Made by a program: the position numbers and the translations under genes. Positions 41,612-50,925 of a DNA stretch of 64,000 nucleotides are shown here, in pieces. This DNA is from CAZYME01 sp964648115 (GTDB taxonomy: Bacteria; Pseudomonadota; Gammaproteobacteria; Legionellales; Legionellaceae), in contig CAZYME010000002.1 in assembly GCA_964648115.1 (NCBI GenBank), forward strand, positions 84,249-148,248, in the 5' to 3' direction. The notes under the pieces were generated by a model. The model had not been told where the DNA came from. It was given only the letters and a program-made list of their open reading frames with translations, and made no database searches. The stretch's first letter is position 1, and each line of letters begins with the position of its first letter.

Positions 41612-42791
41612 TTACAAAGCCATCAACGAACTAGAGATTTATAAAAAAACGGAGTTTGCAGGAGTCATACGCAGAACTGAAAACGGATGTGAATTTGAAC
41701 TCAACTCAGCATTTAGAGCTCATTCAAACGAAGCCTATTTTTCATATTGTATCGCAAAAGATGCCCCTAAAATTGTGATGCAGGGTGATAGTTTGCCGCC
41801 TTTTTTTGCAGGTCTTTTGCCTGAAGGAAGAAGGCTTAGTGCTTTGGTTGATAAAATCAAGACCTCAAAGGATGATTTGTTCTCCCTTTTTTCAGCCGTA
41901 GGTAGTGACTGTATTGGGGACATTTACGTGGGCAACCCCGCTAAAGCTGAGTTTCCCCCAGCGAAGAAACTAGAAGAAGTAAACTTTTATTCATTGTTTG
42001 AAGAAACTATTGCCCCGGAGAGCTCTTTATTTGATAGCAAAGCCTTAGCTGGCGTACAGGAGAAAATATCCGCATCTATGATCAGTTTTCCCTTAAAATT
42101 AACTAAAACAGGCAAAAATTATATTTTAAAGTTAAACCCTGTAGACAAAAATAACTTAATTCAAAATGAATTTTGCTGCTTACAATTAGCGAAGCAATGT
42201 GGCTTCACGGTTGCAAATGCAAAACTGGTTTACGACAAAGATAAAAATACAGGACTATTGGTTGAAAGATTCGATAGATACAATCAAAAAAGAATACATC
42301 AAGAAGATGCATGTCAATTTTTAAACCGTTATCCAGCTGACAAGTACCGTATCACAATGAATCAAATTGCCGATGCAATCATGCTCATTGCCAATGCCCC
42401 ACAACTGGAAATTTTAAATTTGCTCAGTCAAACTGCTTTTTCCTATCTAATTTGCAATGGTGATTTACATGCAAAGAACATCAGTCTGCAGACATTAGAA
42501 GATGAAACCATTACCCTTACACCGCTTTATGATTTGATTTCGACCGCGATATATAGTGACTTCAATATGGCAATCAAATTGGATAGTCGAGATGATAATA
42601 TGAAAAGAAAAGTATTCACTGATTTCGCCGAGCGTTATCAGATTTCTGTTAAAGTAATGAACGCAACACTGGATAAGCTGTTAAAACGTTTTATAAAATA
42701 TTATCCAAGTTTGTTAACCTTCGAAATGACCGATAAGAAAAAAAATTTGCTTTATGGGATGATTGCCAAGCGGATAAGCGATTTGCAATAG
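41604..42791 (+). CDS. hipA: HipA-type serine/threonine kinase toxin
   Basis: 395 residues. HipA phosphorylates a translation target (glutamyl-tRNA synthetase in E. coli) and produces dormancy. An N-terminal subdomain is followed by the kinase fold: YILKLNPVDKNNLIQNEF (ATP-binding Lys), LLVERFDRYN, IHQEDACQFLNRYPADKY, catalytic loop CNGDLHAKNISL (Asp about 287) and metal motif TPLYDLISTA (about 305). All catalytic residues seem present, so it is probably active and neutralised by HipB. Length is a little below E. coli HipA (440). Confidence 0.92.
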   Translation: MYDYKAINELEIYKKTEFAGVIRRTENGCEFELNSAFRAHSNEAYFSYCIAKDAPKIVMQGDSLPPFFAGLLPEGRRLSALVDKIKTSKDDLFSLFSAVGSDCIGDIYVGNPAKAEFPPAKKLEEVNFYSLFEETIAPESSLFDSKALAGVQEKISASMISFPLKLTKTGKNYILKLNPVDKNNLIQNEFCCLQLAKQCGFTVANAKLVYDKDKNTGLLVERFDRYNQKRIHQEDACQFLNRYPADKYRITMNQIADAIMLIANAPQLEILNLLSQTAFSYLICNGDLHAKNISLQTLEDETITLTPLYDLISTAIYSDFNMAIKLDSRDDNMKRKVFTDFAERYQISVKVMNATLDKLLKRFIKYYPSLLTFEMTDKKKNLLYGMIAKRISDLQ

Positions 42792-42946
42792 ACCTCTGTG
42801 GGCAAGAACTAACCACTCGCCAAGCCCCCTAGCTATGCGCCGGGAACCGCTGCATTTCATTTCCTCGTCGTACTTATACAAATGGTGTTCAGGATGATTT
42901 ACTGATAGATTATTCTTATATGGTTCTCGAGTCTTACTGGTAAAAA

Positions 42947-43078
42947 ATGATGCTCAAACGCTTTCCCTTTAGTGTCGCTATCTGCATGCTTATTACGCTA
43001 TTATCGTCTTGTGGACAAAAAGGCCCTCTTTATCTTCCTACTCCTGAACCACAAAAAAATACACATCGAGCAGCATAA
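42947..43078 (+). CDS. lptM: LptM (YifL) lipoprotein
   Basis: 43 residues. Signal sequence FSVAICMLITLLSS and lipobox LSSC (Cys22), then the LptM signature CGQKGPLYLPTP. LptM assists disulfide maturation of the LptD/E lipopolysaccharide translocon and is classically encoded just before dapF, as here: the stop and the dapF start share a base (TAATG). Tandem ATGs at 42947 and 42950. Confidence 0.93.
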   Translation: MMLKRFPFSVAICMLITLLSSCGQKGPLYLPTPEPQKNTHRAA

Positions 43079-43914
43079 TGAGCCTTCAATTTACAAAAAT
43101 GCACGGGCTGGGTAATGATTTTATAGTGATTGATGCTATACGCCAAAACGTTAATTTTACTCCCCAGCAAATTGTAACTTTAGCCAAACGCGATACGGGG
43201 ATTGGTTTTGATCAATGTTTGCTAATCGAGAAAAGTCGCCAGAAAGACACTGATTTTTTTTATCGCATTTTTAATGCAGATGGACACGAGGTCGGGCAGT
43301 GCGGCAATGGTGCGCGGTGTTTGGCTAGATTCGTCCACTATTACGGACTTACTGATAAATCTGTGATCAATGTCGCTACACATACAACACGTATGCAGCT
43401 TCGTATTAATCGTGATGAAACAGTTACAGTGGATATGAACCACCCTAAATTTTCGCCTGGTGATATTCCTCTAGATATTCTCGAACAAAACATATCCTAC
43501 CCCTTGTCGCTAGAAAATGAGGCTCTCACTATCGTGCACGCCGTAAACGTCGGTAACCCTCATGCGGTTCAAGTGGTTACTGATATCGATTTAGCAGACG
43601 TTCACGATTTGGGTAAACAAATCAGTGAGCATATTTTATTTCCAGAACAAACCAACGCCGGGTTTATGCAGATTATGAATCCCAGTCATATACGTTTACG
43701 TGTATATGAGCGCGGTTGTGGAGAAACATCGGCTTGCGGCAGTGGTGCAGTGGCGGCTGTTGCTGTTGGTCGAAAGTACCATCACTTGGAGGAGCAGGTC
43801 ACGGTAAGTGTTCGCGGGGGGGAGTTAAGGGTGGATTGGCCAAACCTTGAAGGACCTATATTTTTAACCGGGCCTGCTACGTTTGTTTATGAAGGGAAGC
43901 TGTTACATCTCTAA
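43078..43914 (+). CDS. dapF: Diaminopimelate epimerase
   Basis: 278 residues. It converts LL- to meso-diaminopimelate for lysine and peptidoglycan. The two catalytic cysteines are in GQCGNGARCLARF (about 75) and TSACGSGAVAAV (about 221). The N terminus MHGLGNDFIVID and VNVGNPHAV are diagnostic. Translationally coupled to lptM. Confidence 0.97.
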   Translation: MSLQFTKMHGLGNDFIVIDAIRQNVNFTPQQIVTLAKRDTGIGFDQCLLIEKSRQKDTDFFYRIFNADGHEVGQCGNGARCLARFVHYYGLTDKSVINVATHTTRMQLRINRDETVTVDMNHPKFSPGDIPLDILEQNISYPLSLENEALTIVHAVNVGNPHAVQVVTDIDLADVHDLGKQISEHILFPEQTNAGFMQIMNPSHIRLRVYERGCGETSACGSGAVAAVAVGRKYHHLEEQVTVSVRGGELRVDWPNLEGPIFLTGPATFVYEGKLLHL

Positions 43915-43946
43915 ACAGTTAACTAAGTAGAAAGAATACACCATAT

Positions 43947-43972
43947 GTAGGTTGGGCCATGGCCCAACCTAC
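43947..43972. repeat. GTAGGTTGGGCC palindrome, family R2
   Basis: Perfect 26-base palindrome with arms GTAGGTTGGGCCA and TGGCCCAACCTAC between dapF and trkA. Its central ATGG creates a spurious in-frame start upstream of trkA. Confidence 0.92.
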
Positions 43973-43991
43973 TTGGTCTCAAGGAGTAACT

Positions 43992-45365
43992 ATGCGCATC
44001 ATTATTCTAGGTGCAGGTCAAGTTGGCGGTACTTTAGCCCGCAACTTGGCTCATGACAACGATATTACTCTTATCGATCTCAAAGAGGATTGTCTAAGTG
44101 AATTACAGCAACGTATAGACATTAAAACGGTACAAGGATGTGCATCACACCCAAACGTTTTGATAGAAGCTGGTATTCAAAAAGCCGATATGCTTATCGC
44201 TGTCACCAACAGTGATGAAGTTAATATGGTAGCTTGCCAAATAGCCTATAGTTTATTCGGCACACCCAACAAAATAGCTCGTATTCGATCAAGGCATTAC
44301 TACCAATACCCCAAATTATTCAGCAATGACCATGTACCCATTGATGTGTGTATTAGCCCAGAAAAATTGGTAACTGAACATATTGTTAATCTAATTGATT
44401 ACCCCGGCACTTCCCAAGTCCTTGATTTTTCTGAAGGTCGAGTATTGTTAGTCACGATTAAGCCCCAAGCTGGAGGGGTCATGGTTGGGAAAACTATCAG
44501 CCAACTAGATAAGCATTTAAGTGCCATCGAGGCAGGAGTCGTTGCCCTATTCCGAAATAATATCGCCATTCCTTTAGATTCCGATTGCATGATTGAGAAA
44601 GGAGACGACGTACTCTTTATCGCATCACCACACGCGATTCACCAAGTTTTAATTGCTTTAGGCCGTTATACGCACCCCAATCGCCGCATTATCATCGCCG
44701 GTGGCGGACACATTGGTAGTAAACTCGCTCAAACTCTCGAATCGCGCTACCGGATAAAAGTGATCGATCATAATTTACAAAGTGCTAACAACCTTGCGTC
44801 TCAATTACATAAAGGCACTGTTTTGCAGGGCAATATTGCCGACCGTGATTTGCTTATAAATGAGAATATTGAATTCACCGATGTTTTTTGCGCAGTAACC
44901 AATGATGACGAAGCCAATATTATGTCCTGCCTTCAAGCCAAAAGCCTTGGCGCTAGGCATACCATGACGCTTGTTAATAGGAATGCCTACGTAGATTTAA
45001 TTGAAGACAGCTCTATTGATCATGCTATCTCTCCTCAACTCATAACCATAGGTAGTATTCTCACTAAGCTACGCCGTGGCAACATGGTAAGAGTGCATCG
45101 TTTACAAAATGATGAAGCAGAGGCCATTGAACTCATCATCAGTGGTGATGAACACTCTTCCCAAGTAATTGGCCGCCGTTTGGGTGAAATCGATTTACCG
45201 CCCAGCTGTTTAATCGCTGCCATCGTGCGTGGAGAAAAAGTTTATATTGTTCATGCGGAATTAATATTGGAAGCAGAAGACCATGTCATTTTGCTTCTAC
45301 TTAAAAAACGTTATGTGCGCCAAGTTGAGGCGTTATTCCAGGTTAATTTGACCTATATGAGCTAA
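43992..45365 (+). CDS. trkA: Trk potassium transporter NAD-binding subunit TrkA
   Basis: 457 residues from the ATG at 43992, which has AAGGAG at 43981-43986. The frame stays open 11 codons upstream through the R2 palindrome, but that extension is repeat-derived. Two RCK halves: the first Rossmann motif is ILGAGQVGGTLARNLA at the N terminus and the second IAGGGHIGSKLAQTLE (about 235), each followed by a TrkA-C domain. It gates the TrkH channel in response to nucleotides. Six bases separate it from trkH. Confidence 0.96.
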   Translation: MRIIILGAGQVGGTLARNLAHDNDITLIDLKEDCLSELQQRIDIKTVQGCASHPNVLIEAGIQKADMLIAVTNSDEVNMVACQIAYSLFGTPNKIARIRSRHYYQYPKLFSNDHVPIDVCISPEKLVTEHIVNLIDYPGTSQVLDFSEGRVLLVTIKPQAGGVMVGKTISQLDKHLSAIEAGVVALFRNNIAIPLDSDCMIEKGDDVLFIASPHAIHQVLIALGRYTHPNRRIIIAGGGHIGSKLAQTLESRYRIKVIDHNLQSANNLASQLHKGTVLQGNIADRDLLINENIEFTDVFCAVTNDDEANIMSCLQAKSLGARHTMTLVNRNAYVDLIEDSSIDHAISPQLITIGSILTKLRRGNMVRVHRLQNDEAEAIELIISGDEHSSQVIGRRLGEIDLPPSCLIAAIVRGEKVYIVHAELILEAEDHVILLLLKKRYVRQVEALFQVNLTYMS

Positions 45366-45370
45366 AAACC

Positions 45371-46822
45371 ATGCAAATTAAAACTATTCTTCGACTCATT
45401 GGCATACTACTTATTTTGTTTAGTATAAGTATGCTCACCCCATTACCCATCAATATTATTTTTCATGAAAAATTCTGGCTCCCTTTTGTAGCAGCATTTG
45501 TTTGTACCTTGACCACCGGCATTATCTTATGGTTTACCTGCCGCCATCATCAGCAAGAATTAAAAATCCGAGACGGTTTTTTAATCGTCGTGCTATTTTG
45601 GTTTGTGCTGTGTTTTTTTGCCTCATTACCCTTTCTTTTTGCTATTGATAACAACCACAGCATGACAGATGCCCTCTTTGAATCTGTGTCCGGATTCACT
45701 ACCACAGGGGCAAGCATTATTCCGCACTTGGACGATTTACCCCATGCGCTTTTATTTTATCGCCAGCAGTTACAGTTTTTAGGGGGCATGGGTATCGTTG
45801 TATTAGCCGTAGCCATTTTACCGATGTTGGGCGTAGGGGGAATGCAATTGTTCCGTGCTGAAACACCAGGCCCTATGAAGGACGCGAAGCTTACTCCACG
45901 GATTACCCACACAGCAAAAGCACTGTGGTCTATTTATTTTCTATTAACGCTGTTGTGCATGTTGTGTTATTGGATGGCAGGGATGGATTGGTTTGATGCT
46001 CTAGGCGAGAGCTTTGCCACCGTATCTACTGGCGGCTTTTCCATGCATGACGCTAGTTTTGCGTACTATAGCAGTGATGCTATTGAGCTAATTGCTTGCC
46101 TTTTCATGCTGCTTGGTGGTACTAACTTTGCCCTACATTTTATTGCTTTTAAAAAATGGAGCGTCAAGCATTATTGGCAAGATGAAGAGTTTCGTTATTA
46201 CATAGGCTTTCTTCTAACAGCAAGCCTTGTAGTAACCATTAGTCTAGTAAGCTATGGTTTTTTCGAGGCAAACCCACATGCCTTGATAAAAAGCCTATTT
46301 AACGTCATTTCTTTAGCAACTACGACTGGCTTTATTTCGGCGCCTTTTAGCACATGGCCAACTTATATTCCTATCTTGATAATGCTACTAGCGATTGTTG
46401 GGGGATGTGCAGCATCAACCAGCGGTGGTATCAAGGTGCTGCGAGCGCTGCTAGTATACAAACAAAGTAAACGCGAGATGGGGCGTTTGTTGCACCCGAA
46501 CGCTATTATTTCTATAAAATTTGGTAAGCACATTTTACCCGAGCCCATATTACAATCCATGTGGGGCTTTATTTCTGTATTCATCGCGCTATTTTTAGCG
46601 TTGATGGTTATTTTTATGGCCCTAGGGAATGATTTTACCACAGCATTTTCAGCCATCACGGCATCGCTTGCCAATGCCGGCGCGGGGATAGGCTCTATTA
46701 GTGTTACATTTGACCAGCTTAATTTACCAAGTAAATGGTTACTTATGTTTGCCATGATCGCCGGGCGTTTAGAAATCTTCTCATTACTAATCTTATTTTC
46801 ACGTCAATTTTGGCAGAGGTGA
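45371..46822 (+). CDS. trkH: Trk potassium transporter membrane subunit TrkH
   Basis: 483 residues, polytopic. Four pore loops of the KtrB/TrkH fold are visible: SVSGFTTTGASI (about 112), ATVSTGGFSMHD (about 215), SLATTTGFISAPF (about 312) and TASLANAGAGIG (about 432). The Gly residues of the selectivity filter are retained. It imports K+ together with TrkA encoded just upstream. Ends with AGRLEIFSLLILFSRQFW, typical of the family. Confidence 0.95.
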   Translation: MQIKTILRLIGILLILFSISMLTPLPINIIFHEKFWLPFVAAFVCTLTTGIILWFTCRHHQQELKIRDGFLIVVLFWFVLCFFASLPFLFAIDNNHSMTDALFESVSGFTTTGASIIPHLDDLPHALLFYRQQLQFLGGMGIVVLAVAILPMLGVGGMQLFRAETPGPMKDAKLTPRITHTAKALWSIYFLLTLLCMLCYWMAGMDWFDALGESFATVSTGGFSMHDASFAYYSSDAIELIACLFMLLGGTNFALHFIAFKKWSVKHYWQDEEFRYYIGFLLTASLVVTISLVSYGFFEANPHALIKSLFNVISLATTTGFISAPFSTWPTYIPILIMLLAIVGGCAASTSGGIKVLRALLVYKQSKREMGRLLHPNAIISIKFGKHILPEPILQSMWGFISVFIALFLALMVIFMALGNDFTTAFSAITASLANAGAGIGSISVTFDQLNLPSKWLLMFAMIAGRLEIFSLLILFSRQFWQR

Positions 46823-46986
46823 GCGGATATAACCCGTGAGTTCTCCGGCTCTGACTCCATATAGGTAGCTAACAACACCGAATTCTGTTTCCATCCAAAG
46901 TCCGCGGCAATTATCATGTTGATCAAATATTGCACACATGGTAGAATATAATCCAAAATATTTTCGTGTATGCTTGGAGTTATGTC

Positions 46987-48684
46987 ATGAGCACATTTTT
47001 AAAAATTACTATAAAGGGAAAAGTAAGTTTTATTTTGGGAACGCTACACTCAGGCGATCAAGATATTGTTACCTTATCCTCAGAGGTAAGAGAGGCGTTT
47101 GACCAAGCGCCTTCTTTCGCTTGCGAACTTGATAAGAGTGAATTCAATCCTTATCAATGGGAATCGTATAATAAGGACCAGGTTTCACAGTGGAGAAACA
47201 AGCATATCACAGCTGACAATCAGCAAGAGTACAACGACTACAAAAATCAAGCCAAAATAGATTTGACTCAAATCCTACAAAAACGTTCTCCGGATCAAAG
47301 CCCGGTAGAGATTGAGAATTTAGTAGAAATACATCTTGCGAATTCTACGCCGATGCAGATTGTTCATCTTATACTCTCAAGAGATCTCTCTCAAATCTGC
47401 CTGGATGAACAACTCCTTCAACAAGCGGTCGAACAAAAAAAGAACACCTTTTCTCTAGACAACCCAGAGGAATTGATAAATCTATCTGTTGGATATAATT
47501 TTAATTTAAGGGATCAGATAGCATTCTATAATGAAAGTTTAAAGCCAATATTTCACAAAAATCCTCAAACTCCTATATTTGGTGAAGATTGCGAATTCTC
47601 GGAGTCAGGGTACAAAAATATAAAAGACTTTAAAAAAATATATTTATCAGGATCAATGGATATATTAACAGCCCTAGCTGCAACCGCTCAAAGCACACTG
47701 TCTCTAAAGTTCAACGAACAACTCGTATCAGCGAGAGACTTGCATTTTGTTGAACAAATTAAACCTCTTTTAACTGAGGGAGGAGCCTTTATCGCTGTTG
47801 GTGCTGCGCATTTACCCGGCATGAGAGAGAAGTTGCTTTCAGAGGGCTATCAAGTAGAGGAGATTCGCCTGAGCGAGAGGGTATACCCTATCAATATTGA
47901 TAATTTTGTTACCCTAATAAACGAGAAAACTATCGAGCAGTTACCTGATTTTTTAGATCAGGTAATAAACCAGCTTTTACCAAATATGCTTAACTCTACC
48001 ACAGCTTTGATTGGGCTATTCGGCGGAATTAAGCAAGCCGCTTTTGAGATTGTCTTAAGCAAGCTGGATAAGTCCATGCCAAATATTGTTGTATCGTTAC
48101 AAAAATTCAAGAGTCTGATTAACAGTATGTTTGCTGAGCAGGCAAAACGGTTGTTAATTTTGAAAGGCTTATCGGCTCATGTTATTGGAATGCTAAAAAA
48201 TAGCGATGATCTTGACTACCTCTGTGAAAGTCTTACAGAAACCGAATGCAATGCGTTGTATACTGAAAATAAGACAGCCATATTGCCGCTCTTAATCGAC
48301 CGGCGCGATATTCAAGATAAATTTCCTGTAGCCCGGGACGACATAAGTCTTATTGATAAATTCAATTATTTCAGAGCAGCTAGAAAATTTGCTATGACAC
48401 TCTTAGGAGACAACGATAGCGCAATAGAGCAAGAGCTTACTAAGCTGATTGCCATGACTGAGCCAGGTCTTTCATATCGTTGGATTAATCCGTTCTTTCC
48501 GCCAGCAAACTTAACCACTGGCGAATTGCGGAACAGGTTACTTACCCTGGACCGTCCGCACCAGGAAAAAATAATCAAGGCCATGCTCGGATCCGCTTTT
48601 GAAAACACAGACGAGGCATTTAAAGCATTTGTAAGCCACCTACTGGACGATTCACCGCAAAAAACTGCTACTATGCACTTTTAA
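46987..48684 (+). CDS. TraB/GumN-domain protein with unknown C-terminal half
   Basis: 565 residues from the ATG at 46987 (GGAG seven bases upstream). The first 295 residues show the TraB/GumN (Tiki-like) pattern: FILGTLHSGDQD (GTLHxGD, His21), PSFACELD, then LVSARDLHFVEQIKPLL and GGAFIAVGAAHLPGMREKL (about 270-285). These folds include metalloproteases such as Tiki, with His and Glu residues in the two motifs. There is no signal peptide, unlike most GumN proteins. The C-terminal 270 residues are unfamiliar and mostly helical. A candidate effector or intracellular hydrolase. Confidence 0.72.
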   Translation: MSTFLKITIKGKVSFILGTLHSGDQDIVTLSSEVREAFDQAPSFACELDKSEFNPYQWESYNKDQVSQWRNKHITADNQQEYNDYKNQAKIDLTQILQKRSPDQSPVEIENLVEIHLANSTPMQIVHLILSRDLSQICLDEQLLQQAVEQKKNTFSLDNPEELINLSVGYNFNLRDQIAFYNESLKPIFHKNPQTPIFGEDCEFSESGYKNIKDFKKIYLSGSMDILTALAATAQSTLSLKFNEQLVSARDLHFVEQIKPLLTEGGAFIAVGAAHLPGMREKLLSEGYQVEEIRLSERVYPINIDNFVTLINEKTIEQLPDFLDQVINQLLPNMLNSTTALIGLFGGIKQAAFEIVLSKLDKSMPNIVVSLQKFKSLINSMFAEQAKRLLILKGLSAHVIGMLKNSDDLDYLCESLTETECNALYTENKTAILPLLIDRRDIQDKFPVARDDISLIDKFNYFRAARKFAMTLLGDNDSAIEQELTKLIAMTEPGLSYRWINPFFPPANLTTGELRNRLLTLDRPHQEKIIKAMLGSAFENTDEAFKAFVSHLLDDSPQKTATMHF

Positions 48685-48686
48685 AC

Positions 48687-48715
48687 GCAAATTCTGGATA
48701 AGAATTCGCATTTTT
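48687..48715 (+). terminator. Rho-independent terminator after the TraB-domain gene
   Basis: GCAAATTCT (48687-48695), loop GGATA, AGAATTCGC (48701-48709) with one mismatch, then ATTTTT. It starts three bases after the stop codon. Confidence 0.7.
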
Positions 48716-48809
48716 AGACAACCAAGTACAGCCAAGTAAACAATCTTTTACAGATACTGCTACTTGTAATTTAGCCTCTAGGGACAGGGGCACGCATATT
48801 TAGGAGCCT

Positions 48810-49661
48810 CTACGACTCCTTCAATTTCCAACGTTTGTGTAACCACAGCCACTGTTCGGGGTGTGCCAAAATAATACGCTCTAATGCTTGGTTATAAGCA
48901 AGGGTATTCCGATAAATAGACTCTTGTGTCGTATCGTAATCCTGCCATGGAATAGGCTCAAAGAACTCTAAAACATGGCGACCATTCTCGAGACGATAAC
49001 CAGCAGCAGGAACAACTGGGATGCCTGTGTGACGAGAAATACTTGCTAAACTTCGGTAAGTCCCCGCTTTTTTACCAAAAAACTCTACGGCTACACCGTC
49101 ACGGTTTTCTAGGCGTGCGTGCTGATCAAAGACAAAAATAACCGCATGATTCTGATCCAAGGCGTCGCATACATGTTGCAGAGAATTTTTTTTCGCGATC
49201 ACTCGCAATCCGGCTTGGTAATAACGACGAAACAAAATACGTTCTAGTGTTTTGCTCCCTAATGTACGGCGAATAAAATGAAACTGGCCTTTAAATTGCT
49301 TAAAATTTGCGATCCCACCTAAAGGGGCAAACTCCCAGCTGCCAACATGGCCTGTGAGCACCAAGACCCCTCGCCCCTGTGCAGCCACTTCCATCAAACG
49401 CTCATATCCAACGACATCCACACGTTCACGTAATTTTTTATCACTCATAAAACGTAAGTGAATCATTTCTTTTATAGACGTAGCAAGATGGGAGTAAAAC
49501 GCTTTAGCTAAATGGGTTTTTTGAGCAGTAGGTAACGTATCACCAAACACTTGATCAATATTAGCCATTACGATTTTTCGACGATAAGGCAGGCAGGAAT
49601 GAATGATTCGTCCCGCAAAAGAAATGGTTAGTTTGTTAATTTTATCAATTAAATCAGCCAC
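48810..49661 (-). CDS. LpxL/LpxXL-like lipid A late acyltransferase
   Basis: 283 residues. The HtrB/LpxL family transfers an acyl chain to lipid A. The catalytic HxxxxxE motif is TGHVGSWEFAPL (about 102-113), followed by FVFDQHARLENRDGVAVEFFGKKA (in pieces; VDQ..GVxVPFFG in LpxL) and GIPVVPAAGYRL. The N-terminal membrane helix of LpxL is short or missing. It overlaps the chain-length-factor-like ketosynthase by 8 bases and ends the five-gene acyl cluster, so it is most likely the transferase for that special chain (LpxXL role). Confidence 0.85.
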   Translation of the reverse strand: MADLIDKINKLTISFAGRIIHSCLPYRRKIVMANIDQVFGDTLPTAQKTHLAKAFYSHLATSIKEMIHLRFMSDKKLRERVDVVGYERLMEVAAQGRGVLVLTGHVGSWEFAPLGGIANFKQFKGQFHFIRRTLGSKTLERILFRRYYQAGLRVIAKKNSLQHVCDALDQNHAVIFVFDQHARLENRDGVAVEFFGKKAGTYRSLASISRHTGIPVVPAAGYRLENGRHVLEFFEPIPWQDYDTTQESIYRNTLAYNQALERIILAHPEQWLWLHKRWKLKES

Positions 49662-50925
49662 AGCTTTTTATGACCAAGCAGGCGTTGATACTGGCGTAGC
49701 CACGGCTAATCATCATCGCATAGGGTTTGCTACTATCTATCTCTCGTTGTTCGCGAGTAGCATTTAATGATTGGCAATCCGTAGCTAAATGATCTAGATT
49801 CGCAATCCCTGGGACGCATTTATTCTGCAAAGAGTAAGTAGTCAATACCGCATCCAAAACACCAGAAGCACAAACAGTATGCCCCGTCGCCCATTTGAAT
49901 GCCGTAACCGGCACCTGATAGTCACCAAAAACATTACGAATAGCGCGCGCCTCACTCAGATCTGATTTTTTATTGCCATTACCATGTGCAACCACCAATC
50001 CAATATCATCCGAAGACAACCCCTGCTGCTCTAATAATTGGGCTAATAACGCAGATAAGTGTGTCCCTTCTGCTTCAATAGAAAATAAACCTTCACACTC
50101 AGAAGAAGATACCCCGCCCATAATTTCACCATAAGTGGTAGCATCACGGGCTTGGACACTCGCCTCACTTTCCAATACGATAGCTGCAGCACCCTCCGCT
50201 AATAGAGTACCATCGTGCTCTTTATCAAACGGCTTTAAATGGCGCTCACTAATTACACCGAGTTTTTCATAATAAAACAACGCTTGAGGCTCGGTAGGTA
50301 CATCATAGGCTACAACAACCGCGCGCTCTGCTAAACCATTGCTTATCGCATGATACGCCTCAATGAGGGCTTGCGTACCACTCACTCCATGGTTCGTCAC
50401 ATTTTGATTCGGCCCTTTAAAACCATAGGTAATTCCCGTATAAGCCAAAACATTATTAGGTAAAATACGTAACAGCCACATGGGATGCACTTCACTAAAC
50501 AATTGATCAGCAAATTGCTGCATATCCCCGCCTGTTTTAGCAAGCAGAGGCAGGAAATCATATTGTTGATAGTATTTATTACCCGGGGAACCCACATATA
50601 CTGCCGTTTTATCATTAAACGTATTGGGAGTTTCGAGCGTATCGCGGTAAGCAATTAACTGGCTATGGTCCACGGCCTGCATGGCAGCGTTAATACCCAT
50701 CACGTCTTGACGTGATATCACTTTCAACAATTTGCGATCAGGCAACATTTTTGCGGGCTGAAAATCTTTCAGCTCACCGCCAAGACGATGAGACCATGAA
50801 GAGATATCCCATTGCTGAAGCTCCCCTAGCCCACTCTCACCTGACATTACAGCAGACCATGTGTCATTAGCAGTTGCGCCACATGCCGTTAATGCACTGA
50901 GGCCTGTGATAAAAACTCGACTCAT
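49654..50925 (-). CDS. Ketosynthase lacking the active-site Cys (chain-length-factor-like)
   Basis: 423 residues of the FabF thiolase fold. Where the catalytic Cys should stand (TACASG) it has TNHGVSG, with Gly180 in place of Cys. The later His314 (AHGNGN), Lys344 and His349 (FKWATGHT) are kept. This is the pattern of chain-length factors and of the second ketosynthase in rhizobial very-long-chain clusters (FabF2XL-like). It probably pairs with the active ketosynthase encoded just upstream (ATGA overlap), either setting chain length or decarboxylating malonyl-ACP. Confidence 0.88.
   Translation of the reverse strand: MSRVFITGLSALTACGATANDTWSAVMSGESGLGELQQWDISSWSHRLGGELKDFQPAKMLPDRKLLKVISRQDVMGINAAMQAVDHSQLIAYRDTLETPNTFNDKTAVYVGSPGNKYYQQYDFLPLLAKTGGDMQQFADQLFSEVHPMWLLRILPNNVLAYTGITYGFKGPNQNVTNHGVSGTQALIEAYHAISNGLAERAVVVAYDVPTEPQALFYYEKLGVISERHLKPFDKEHDGTLLAEGAAAIVLESEASVQARDATTYGEIMGGVSSSECEGLFSIEAEGTHLSALLAQLLEQQGLSSDDIGLVVAHGNGNKKSDLSEARAIRNVFGDYQVPVTAFKWATGHTVCASGVLDAVLTTYSLQNKCVPGIANLDHLATDCQSLNATREQREIDSSKPYAMMISRGYASINACLVIKSCG

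Noticed and set aside
43959..43991. N-terminal extension of TrkA from an upstream in-frame ATG
   Set aside because: The codons come from the R2 palindrome; the ATG at 43992 has AAGGAG at the right distance and begins the family-conserved MRIIILGAGQ.
46799..46939. 46-residue minus-strand frame overlapping the end of trkH (begins MCAIFDQHDN)
   Set aside because: Composition looks protein-like, but it overlaps trkH, has no recognised family and no ribosome-binding site; kept only as a possible remnant.
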